The position numbers and the translations under genes are program-made. A DNA stretch of 14,278 bases from Opitutia bacterium (GTDB lineage: Bacteria > Verrucomicrobiota > Verrucomicrobiae > Opitutales > UBA953). Where the stretch lies: assembly GCA_004558035.1 (NCBI GenBank), contig SFEJ01000040.1:1-14278 (forward strand), written 5' to 3'. The notes beneath the pieces were generated by a model that searched no databases, had not been told where the DNA came from, and was given only the letters and a program-made list of their open reading frames with translations. Shown here piece by piece: positions 1 through 5,418 of this stretch (position 1 is the stretch's first letter; every line of letters starts with the position of its first letter).

Positions 1-310
1 ACAGGAATGTCTTCGCCCCCAACGCGTTTCGGGGAAGCGACTTTCCAGTCGCTTGATGAAATCCCTCCAAAAGAAAATTCCTTTTTAAGGATTCCGAAAA
101 GCGACAGGAATGTCGCTTCCCCAAAAAATCCGCGGGAACGCCGCCTTGCGAAAACTTCGGACGCTTCGCGGTCAGTTGCGCCTTTCAGGCGCGGTTCATG
201 TGAGGAATTTTCCCCAAGCGCGCGCTTCGCCGCGCGCTTGGGGTTACGATTGTTTCGCCCCGTCGGGGCGCAAGCCGGCGCTTCCCCTCTAAAAATCCGC
301 GGGGACGGCG
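1..310. repeat. Gene-free mosaic of short hairpin repeats
   Basis: No credible gene lies here; open frames are low-complexity Arg/Pro/Ser strings. What can be seen is a series of small repeats. Hairpin 36-53 (stem agcgact/agtcgct, loop ttcc) and hairpin 100-117 (stem agcgaca/tgtcgct, loop ggaa) are inverted copies of each other, with a compensatory change at the loop-closing pair; including the GGGG/CCCC flank, 31-53 and the complement of 100-122 match at 21 of 23 bases. Three more hairpins follow: 178-192 (6-bp stem), 212-243 (13-bp stem ccccaagcgcgcg, loop cttcgc) and 256-270 (stem cgcccc/ggggcg). The three-hairpin block lies between near-identical 20-bp direct repeats at 124-143 and 291-310 (18 of 20). 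Neither strand shows a T-tract making any of them a standard terminator. From memory, similar multi-hairpin blocks recur in intergenic DNA of several environmental and gut phyla; that is not verified here. Confidence 0.7.
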
Positions 311-655
311 TCACTCGTCAGTCTCCCAGGAGGGCCCGAAGCCGACGCCGACGACGTAGCAGACGCTCTGCCCGTAGTCCGAGTAGCTGCCGCCGCCCCA
401 GCCGAAGCCGACTAAGACGCACAGCGCGCCCGCGCCCGCGGCGTTCACCTGGTCGAGCTGTTCGGGCGTGAGCTCCTTCAGCGCGTCGGCGTTCGCCGCC
501 TTCACGTCGTCGAGCGTGAACTCGAAGCCGCGTTCCCGCGCGAACGCGAGCGTCGCCTCGACGGACGCGTCCGCGACCGCCTTTTTCAGTGCCTCCGCCG
601 ACGCCTTGTCGGCTTTGAGCTGTTCATAAAACTTGATGACGTTTTCTTTTGCCAT
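311..655 (-). CDS. Nif11-like leader peptide, candidate RiPP precursor
   Basis: This 114-residue protein begins MAKENVIKFYEQLKAD, the signature opening of Nif11-type leaders, followed by a helical acidic leader containing GFEFTLDD (residues 43-50) and ELTPEQLDQVNAAGAG (61-76), the usual end of such leaders before a Gly/Ala cleavage site. The remaining ~38 residues look like a core peptide: hydrophobic, Gly-rich, with two cysteines (C79, C99). Each Cys heads a similar motif, CVLVGFGWGGGS (79-90) and CYVVGVGFGPS (99-109), so the core looks duplicated. In known families the leader is read by a modifying enzyme and removed by a C39-type peptidase/transporter, and the core is exported as a modified peptide. 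No modifying enzyme, peptidase or exporter is in this window, so it is an orphan here. The start is supported by AAGGAA 8 nt upstream (664-669), the clearest Shine-Dalgarno site in the window. The leader assignment is strong; product and modification are unknown. Confidence 0.82.
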   Translation of the reverse strand: MAKENVIKFYEQLKADKASAEALKKAVADASVEATLAFARERGFEFTLDDVKAANADALKELTPEQLDQVNAAGAGALCVLVGFGWGGGSYSDYGQSVCYVVGVGFGPSWETDE

Positions 656-663
656 GGTTTTTG

Positions 664-669
664 TTCCTT
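664..669 (-). promoter_or_regulatory. Ribosome binding site of the Nif11-like gene
   Basis: On the - strand AAGGAA sits 8 nt before the ATG at 655. It fixes the start of the peptide gene and stands out because almost every other gene here lacks a recognisable Shine-Dalgarno sequence. A small hairpin (gttttc/gaaaac, 692-709) lies further upstream in the presumed leader; its role is unknown. Confidence 0.6.
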
Positions 670-870
670 GAATTGAATGTTGATTGAAAATGTTTTCTGC
701 ACGGAAAACGAACGACTCCCGAAAATCTTAAAATTTTTTTCAGAAAATTTTTCGCGCGCGGATTTCCGCAGGGCAGGGCGGCAGCCCAAGCGCCTTTTCG
801 CCGCGAAAAATCGTCGTTTCCCCCGGAAAACGTTTTCTTTGAATTCGCGGTTTTCTCCGCGTGTCCGCGC

Positions 871-1869
871 TCAGGCGCCGGCGACGAAGAGCACTTTGCC
901 GTTGCGGCCGCCTTCGAGAGCGCGGGCGATCGCGTCGGCGTATTCGGAAAGCGGATACGTCGCGTCCACCGCCATCGTGAGCGTTCCCGCGCGCATCATT
1001 TCGAAGATTTTCGCGGACGTTTCCGCGCGCGCCTCGGGCGAGGCGGAGCGGTTCCAGCGGTCCATCCAGAATCCGCGCAGGCGCAGGTCGTTGAAGATGA
1101 ATTCGCGCGTGGGGAAGCGGATGAGATCGCCCGTCATGCCGCCGAACGTGACGATCGTTCCCGCGAAGCCGACCATGCGCGTGAGGCGCGCCGCGCTTTC
1201 GCCGCCGATCGAGTTCAGCGCGAGCTTCGGCAGGTTCGCCTTGCCGCCGACGATTTCGACGATTTTTTTGATCGAGTCCTTTTCCTCGGGCAGCACGGCG
1301 TCCGCGCCGAGTTTTTTCAGAATCGGCTCCCATTTTTCGACGTTGCGCACGAGCGAAACCGTGCGCAGCCCGAGCGCGCGCGCGATCTGCACGAGGCACT
1401 GCCCGAGCGCCGAGCTGCCCGCGTTCTGCAGCACCCAGTCGCCGGGGCGGAGCTCGACGAAATCGTGCAGAATGCGCCACACCGTCTGCGGATTGATGAA
1501 CGCCATCGCCGCGAGCTCCGCGGGAACGTCCGCGGGAACGCGTTCCGCCTCCGCCGCGGGAACGGTGATCGCGCCGCGCCACGCGCCGGCGTCCTCGGGC
1601 ATGCGCACGCGGTCGCCGACGGCGAATCCCTTCACGTCCGCGCCGACGGCGGCGACGCGCCCGACGCCCTCGCGCCCGGCGACGGCGGGCAGCTCGCGCA
1701 GGCGGCCGTAGGTGCCGCCGATCATGCCCATGTCGGAGGGGTGGACGACGGCGGCTTCGAGCTCGATCGTGATCTCGTCCGCCTTCGGCGCGGGAACGTC
1801 GATCTCGCGCAGCTTCAGCACTTCGAGGGGTTTTCCGGTTTCTTCGTAAACGAGGGCTTGCGTTTTCAT
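871..1869 (-). CDS. MECR-like NADPH-dependent 2-enoyl thioester reductase (MDR superfamily)
   Basis: This is a 332-residue medium-chain dehydrogenase/reductase: an N-terminal GroES-like domain, then a Rossmann domain. It resembles the mitochondrial enoyl-thioester reductases (MECR/Etr1). HPSDMGMIGGTYG matches their NPSDxNxIxGxYG segment carrying the catalytic tyrosine. INPQTVWRIL, QNAGSSALGQCLVQIA (nucleotide binding) and LRLRGFWMDRW match further diagnostic blocks. No structural-zinc Cys cluster is seen. The likely role is NADPH-dependent reduction of trans-2-enoyl thioesters (fatty acid synthesis or related chemistry) in the cytosol; a general quinone oxidoreductase is the alternative. The frame runs open to 2010, but the added N-terminus is basic low-complexity sequence, so the start is placed at MKTQALVYEETG (1869; an adjacent ATG at 1872 is equally possible). 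Several VPA tripeptides are encoded by the window-wide repeat GTTCCCGC. It lies 215 bp upstream of the Nif11-like gene on the same strand; co-transcription is possible but not shown. Confidence 0.85.
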   Translation of the reverse strand: MKTQALVYEETGKPLEVLKLREIDVPAPKADEITIELEAAVVHPSDMGMIGGTYGRLRELPAVAGREGVGRVAAVGADVKGFAVGDRVRMPEDAGAWRGAITVPAAEAERVPADVPAELAAMAFINPQTVWRILHDFVELRPGDWVLQNAGSSALGQCLVQIARALGLRTVSLVRNVEKWEPILKKLGADAVLPEEKDSIKKIVEIVGGKANLPKLALNSIGGESAARLTRMVGFAGTIVTFGGMTGDLIRFPTREFIFNDLRLRGFWMDRWNRSASPEARAETSAKIFEMMRAGTLTMAVDATYPLSEYADAIARALEGGRNGKVLFVAGA

Positions 1870-2012
1870 CATGCGCTCAATGAAATCGCGTTCCCGCCGA
1901 AAGCGCCACACGAAAATTGCGCCCCGCGCGCGGGATCGAAAAAAAGAAAAAGCCGGATATTGAAATTTAAAATTGAGGGCGCGAGTAAAAAGGTGCTTCA
2001 TTTTAATCACTT

Positions 2013-2489
2013 ATGGAAAACAACGATATCGATTCCAAGATTAACGAACAGGTCGCGGCTTTCGAAGCCGCCGAACTCGCGAAAGCGCAGGAGAAAATTG
2101 AGCGTAAAAAGGCCGCCATCCGCGCCCGTCTTGAAAAAGAAATGGAAGAAAAGCGCGAACGCGAACAGGCCGTCGCCGCTCTTCAGGAAAAGCTCGCCAA
2201 GCTCCCCGAAGAACTCGGTTACGCGAGCATGGTCGATCTGATCCGCGACCTCGGAAAGCTCCTTTCGCCGCAGCAGCGCGCCAAGGTCTTCGCTTCCGAA
2301 AAGAAGCCGGAAGGCAAAAAGTGCGCGCGCCGCGGTCCCGGAAACGGGCTTTCCGCCGAAGAGCGCGCCGAAATCGCGAAACTGCGCGCGGAAGGCGTTT
2401 CCACGAAGGAACTCGCCGAAAAGTTCAACATTTCCGTGAACACAGTTTACGGCATCAAAAAAGCGAAAATCGAAACGCCCGAAGCCTGA
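2013..2489 (+). CDS. Small coiled-coil plus helix-turn-helix DNA-binding protein
   Basis: This 158-residue protein is not assigned to a named family. Residues ~5-70 are highly charged, rich in Glu, Lys, Ala and Arg, and predict a long coiled coil suited to dimerisation. A basic linker (EKKPEGKKCARRGPGNG) follows. Residues ~114-150 form a helix-turn-helix: LSAEERAEIAKLRAEGVSTK then ELAEKFNISVNTVYGIKKAK, resembling resolvase- or sigma-region-4-like HTH folds. The oligomerising coil, flexible basic linker and C-terminal DNA-binding layout recalls H-NS-type nucleoid proteins by architecture only. It is divergent from the MECR-like gene (about 140 bp between starts) and followed by a strong terminator, so it is probably monocistronic. 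Its codons (mostly GAA for Glu, AAG/AAA for Lys) look less GC-driven than neighbouring genes, perhaps reflecting high expression. It contains no exact copy of the window's repeated 9-mer. No Shine-Dalgarno site is visible. A DNA-binding role is likely; its target is unknown. Confidence 0.75.
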   Translation: MENNDIDSKINEQVAAFEAAELAKAQEKIERKKAAIRARLEKEMEEKREREQAVAALQEKLAKLPEELGYASMVDLIRDLGKLLSPQQRAKVFASEKKPEGKKCARRGPGNGLSAEERAEIAKLRAEGVSTKELAEKFNISVNTVYGIKKAKIETPEA

Positions 2490-2509
2490 AGCCGAGGACG
2501 CTTTGAACG

Positions 2510-2551
2510 AAAAAGGCGGGAGCGCAAAACGTTCCCGCCTTTTTCGTTTTT
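2510..2551 (+). terminator. Rho-independent terminator after the HTH gene
   Basis: A 12-bp stem (aaaaaggcggga, 2510-2521, pairing with tcccgccttttt, 2533-2544) has an 11-nt loop and is followed by a T-rich run (cgtttttg). The right arm contains an exact copy of the repeated 9-mer (2530-2538), and the left arm carries a one-base variant (gcgggagcg). Confidence 0.88.
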
Positions 2552-2698
2552 GAACGTTTTGACTTTTCTTCATGTTTTCGATTTGAAGACGCGCGCTTTT
2601 TTTCTGCTTCTTTTCTTTCACGGATTCCTCCCTGCGGGAACGCTCGGCAGGCTTTTGCGCAAGCCCGAAAGGGCTCGAAAATAATAAACTTTTTGAGA

Positions 2699-2728
2699 TT
2701 GTGTTTTTCCTCGGGCGAGCCGGATAAT
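2699..2728 (+). promoter_or_regulatory. Possible sigma-70 promoter of pdxA
   Basis: TTGTGT (2699-2704), an 18-bp spacer, then GATAAT (2723-2728). The -10 box ends six bases before the ATG at 2735, so transcription would start at or next to the start codon, giving a leaderless mRNA. This fits the absence of a Shine-Dalgarno site. It is a prediction by eye only. Confidence 0.35.
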
Positions 2729-2734
2729 GAATTC

Positions 2735-3667
2735 ATGAAAATTCCCGAAAAAAATCCGCCGCTCGCGCTGACCTGCGGCGATCCCGCCGGAGTCGGTCCG
2801 GAAATCATCGCGCGCTGGCTGCGGGAAAATCCGGGGGAGGCTTCGGGCGTCGTCGCGATCGGTCCGCGCGCGTGGCTGGATTCGCTGCCGTGCGCGGGCG
2901 TCGCCGTCGGGTCTCGGGATTTTCGTCTTTCGCCGGGCGCGCCGAACGAAGCGGGGCAGCGCGTCGCGCTCGAGGCGATGGAACGCGCGGCGGCGGGAAC
3001 GCTCGCGGGCGAATTCGCGGGCGTCGTCACCGCTCCCGTGAACAAGGCGGGGCTGCACGGCGTCGGCTACGAGTTTCCCGGGCAGACGGAATTTTTCGCG
3101 GCGCGCTGGGGCGGCGTTCCCGTGATGGCGTTCGTCGGCGAAAAAATGCGCGTCGCGCTCGCCACCTGGCACATTCCTTTCCGCGACGTTCCCGAGGCGC
3201 TGACGGCGGAGACGCTGCGGAACGCCGTCGCCGCGGCGGATTTTCTCGCGCGCGCGTTCGCGGAACCCGGGGCGACGGCGCTCCCGCGCATCGGCGTCTG
3301 CGGGCTCAATCCGCACGCGGGCGAACGCGGCGCGATCGGAACCGAAGAACGCGACCGGATCGACCCGACGCTCGCCGCGCTGCGGACGGATTTTCCGGGG
3401 CTTTCGGACTGCGTTCCCGCCGACACGATCTTCCGCCGTCAGCTGCTCGGCGAATTCGACGTCGTCGTCGCGCTTTACCACGACCAGGCGCTCGCGCCGC
3501 TGAAGACGCTGGAATTCGACAGCGCCGTCAACGTCTCGCTCGGCCTGAAGCACGTCCGCACTTCGCCCGACCACGGCACCGCCTACGACATCGCCGGCAG
3601 CGGCGTCGCGAGCGCGCGCTCGTTCGCCTGCGCCGTCCGCGCCGCCCGCAGACTTGTCCGCGCCTAA
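2735..3667 (+). CDS. pdxA: 4-hydroxythreonine-4-phosphate dehydrogenase PdxA
   Basis: This protein catalyses the NAD-dependent oxidation of 4-phosphohydroxy-L-threonine in the DXP-dependent pyridoxal 5'-phosphate pathway; it is a cytosolic metal-dependent dimer. The 310 residues match the family's normal length. Seen motifs are the N-terminal CGDPAGVGPE (14-23), TAPVNKAGL (99-107), GQTEF (116-120), the three metal-binding histidines in TWHIPF (H146), NPHAGE (H194) and YHDQALAP (H249), and the C-terminal TSPDHGTAYDIAG (277-289). An ATG 14 codons upstream is in frame, but the start at MKIPEK fits the family and a possible promoter ending just upstream. The previous terminator separates it from the HTH gene, and no pyridoxine gene is adjacent, so it is likely transcribed alone. 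No convincing terminator follows it. A PdxA paralogue acting on other substrates is a minor alternative. Confidence 0.95.
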   Translation: MKIPEKNPPLALTCGDPAGVGPEIIARWLRENPGEASGVVAIGPRAWLDSLPCAGVAVGSRDFRLSPGAPNEAGQRVALEAMERAAAGTLAGEFAGVVTAPVNKAGLHGVGYEFPGQTEFFAARWGGVPVMAFVGEKMRVALATWHIPFRDVPEALTAETLRNAVAAADFLARAFAEPGATALPRIGVCGLNPHAGERGAIGTEERDRIDPTLAALRTDFPGLSDCVPADTIFRRQLLGEFDVVVALYHDQALAPLKTLEFDSAVNVSLGLKHVRTSPDHGTAYDIAGSGVASARSFACAVRAARRLVRA

Positions 3668-3838
3668 TTTTCTCGCGCCCGCGAACGCGGATTTCACGTG
3701 TGCTCCGTTTTCCTCCCTCGGTTATGAATATCGCGGGGGAACGCTGTTCATCACGTTTTTGGCAACAAATAAATATGAGTCTTGTCTTAACGCGAAGATT
3801 TTTGACCGCGAAGTCAACGGAAGTTAAAGAAAGTTTTT

Positions 3839-4003
3839 AACCACGAATTGACACGAATTTTCACGAATTTCGACCAGCGTTCCCGTGAAAACCGCGTCAT
3901 TTCTCCAAAAATCTTTGCGCCTTGGCGTCTTTGCGGGGAAAATTCGCGTTCCCGCGAACGTCTGCCCCAAAAATTTCCGTGCTTTTCCGTGTTTTCCGTG
4001 GTC
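3839..4003. repeat. CACGAA-type element with imperfect inverted ends
   Basis: The left end carries three units with exact 10-bp spacing (ccacgaatt, acacgaatt, tcacgaatt at 3841, 3851 and 3861). The right end carries three ttccgtg units (3975, 3985, 3994), whose complement reads cacggaa. Aligned head to head, the ends give an imperfect inverted repeat of about 33 bp around a central segment that includes gcgccttggcgtctttgcgg. A shorter relative of the right arm occurs at about 4113-4142. From memory, intergenic repeats of this style recur in Verrucomicrobiota, Planctomycetota and others and produce spurious small ORFs. No transposase is present. Confidence 0.55.
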
Positions 4004-4150
4004 AAAAATTCGGACTTGCCACGGTATTCATAGCCGCGGGAACGCGCGGAAATCCTCGCGGACGCTCACGGGAACGCGCGGCGGTTTCGAGCCGTCGGCG
4101 TTTCGGCGCTTTTCCGTGGAGATTTTCGTGAGCTTCCGTGGTCAGGAAAG

Positions 4151-4172
4151 AAGACTGGAATGTCTTCGCCCC
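4151..4172. repeat. Short dispersed hairpin repeat
   Basis: aagac/gtctt forms a small hairpin (4151-4166) around tggaat, followed by cgcccc. The 16 bases ggaatgtcttcgcccc (4157-4172) also occur exactly at 4-19, and the design (GAC-n-GGAA-n-GTC plus a C-rich tail) matches the hairpins at 36-53 and 100-117. This points to a REP-like dispersed family. Confidence 0.5.
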
Positions 4173-4262
4173 GAGACGGCGCGGCGTTCCCGCGGCGGGT
4201 TCGGGGAGGAGATTTCCGTTGCGCGGGGAGGCGGGAACGCTCATGATGAATTTCTTAAATTT

Positions 4263-5369
4263 ATGTCGATTTCCTATACAAATCTCGCCAACGCGGTCGT
4301 GAACAAAATGCCCGTTTACGAACCCGGAAAACCCATCGAATACGTCGCGCGCGAATTCGGTCTGGACCCGGACTCCATCGTCAAAATGGCGTCCAACGAA
4401 AATCCTTTCGGCGCCTCGCCCAAGGCGATCGCCGCCGTGCGCGCGATGCTCGACGGCGTGAACATGTATCCGGACGGCGGCACGATCGCGCTGCGCGACC
4501 GTCTCGCCGCGCTGTGGGGGCTGAAGCCGTCGCAGTTCTTCGTCGGCAACGGCTCGAACGAGGCGCTGATGATTCTCGGGCAGACGTTTCTGAATCCGGA
4601 CTGCGAGGTGATCTACGGCGAACAGGCGTTCGTCGTCTACAAGATCGCGACGATTCTCGCGGGCGCGAAATCCGTTCCCGTGCCGATGCCGAATTTCTCG
4701 ACGGATCTGAAGGCGATGCGCGCCGCCGTCACGGACAGGACGCGCATCATCTTCATCACGAATCCGAACAATCCGCAGGGCACGGTGTGCGATCCCGCGG
4801 AGCTGCTCGCGTTCGCGGAGAGCCTGCCCGAGCACGTGATTCTCGTCATCGACGAGGCGTATGCGGAATTCACCGACAAGACGCCGGACTTCCGTCCGCT
4901 GATCGCGGCGGGGCGCAAGATCGTCGTCACGCGCACGTTCTCGAAGCTCTACGGGCTCGCGGGCTTCCGCATCGGCTACCTGTTCGGCTCGGAGGAGGTC
5001 GTCGGGCTGATGAACCGCGTCCGCCAGCCGTTCAATACGAATCTTCCCGCGCAGGTCGCGGCGCTCGCGGCGCTGGACGACGCGGAGTTCGTGAAGCGCA
5101 CGCTCGACGGGAACGCCGCGGGCGTGAAGCGGCTCTACGCGGGCTTCGAGGCGCTCGGGCTCAAGTACGTGCCGACGCACACGAACTTCATTCTGACGGA
5201 AGTGCCGAACGCGGCGGAGACGTTCGTCGAGCTCGAAAAGCGCGGCGTCATCGTGCGTCCGATGAAGGGCTACGGCATGCCGAACCACCTGCGCGTGACG
5301 GTCGGCACGCCGGAGCAGAACGAACGCCTGCTCGCGGCGCTCGGCGAGATTCTCGCGGGAACGCGCTGA
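4263..5369 (+). CDS. hisC: Histidinol-phosphate aminotransferase HisC
   Basis: A 368-residue fold-type I PLP aminotransferase that converts imidazole-acetol phosphate to histidinol phosphate with glutamate in histidine synthesis, in the cytosol. Diagnostic blocks are ASNENPFGASP (43-53), FVGNGSNE (93-100), TNPNNPQGT (166-174), DEAYAEF (197-203), and TRTFSKLYGLAGFRIGY with the PLP-binding lysine at K228. The C-terminal RPMKGYGMPNHLRVTVG fits HisC. The frame is open far upstream, but that extension translates intergenic repeats, so the start is placed at MSISYTN. No other his gene is near. HisC homologues sometimes also act on aromatic amino acids, so that activity is possible. It ends 49 bp before the PpiD-like gene and may head a run extending to mdh. 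No Shine-Dalgarno site is seen. Its stop region carries one exact copy of the repeated 9-mer (5355-5363). Confidence 0.93.
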   Translation: MSISYTNLANAVVNKMPVYEPGKPIEYVAREFGLDPDSIVKMASNENPFGASPKAIAAVRAMLDGVNMYPDGGTIALRDRLAALWGLKPSQFFVGNGSNEALMILGQTFLNPDCEVIYGEQAFVVYKIATILAGAKSVPVPMPNFSTDLKAMRAAVTDRTRIIFITNPNNPQGTVCDPAELLAFAESLPEHVILVIDEAYAEFTDKTPDFRPLIAAGRKIVVTRTFSKLYGLAGFRIGYLFGSEEVVGLMNRVRQPFNTNLPAQVAALAALDDAEFVKRTLDGNAAGVKRLYAGFEALGLKYVPTHTNFILTEVPNAAETFVELEKRGVIVRPMKGYGMPNHLRVTVGTPEQNERLLAALGEILAGTR

Positions 5370-5418
5370 GGCGCTCTCGGGCGACCGGAAACAAAACAAG
5401 CAACGTCCTCTTTTTTCC

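Larger units (their letters stand above)
3668..4262. other. Long intergenic region with repeats, no credible gene
   Basis: This 595-bp stretch between pdxA and hisC has open frames in both directions, but their translations are repeat-derived and I reject them. It holds a CACGAA/CACGGAA repeat element (3839-4003), a partial second copy of its right arm (about 4113-4142), a hairpin (4151-4166) sharing 16 bases with the left end of the window, and four exact copies of the repeated 9-mer (3947, 4036, 4185, 4231) plus variants. The only other feature is an out-of-frame ATGATG just before hisC at 4243. No clear terminator follows pdxA. Confidence 0.7.

Noticed and set aside
212..243. 13-bp-stem hairpin as terminator of the Nif11-like gene
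   Set aside because: No T-tract follows on the - strand, and it is 68 bp beyond the stop within a repeat block; kept only as a repeat.
1873..2010. N-terminal extension of the MECR-like frame
   Set aside because: Basic low-complexity sequence overlapping the divergent promoter region; family homology begins at MKTQALVY.
3841..3870. CRISPR-like array from the three CACGAATT units
   Set aside because: Units of 10 bp with no spacers; not a CRISPR structure.
3814..4005. Small - strand frame translating as TTENTEKHGNFWGRRS and SPQRRQGAKIF
   Set aside because: It is a translation of the CACGAA-type repeat; such peptides are typical spurious ORFs from this repeat class.
3885..4262. N-terminal extension of the hisC frame (126 codons)
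   Set aside because: It translates repeats, and HisC homology begins at MSISYTN (4263).
4243..4262. ATGATG before hisC as an alternative start or leader peptide
   Set aside because: Out of frame with hisC, and its continuation shows no His-rich attenuator peptide.
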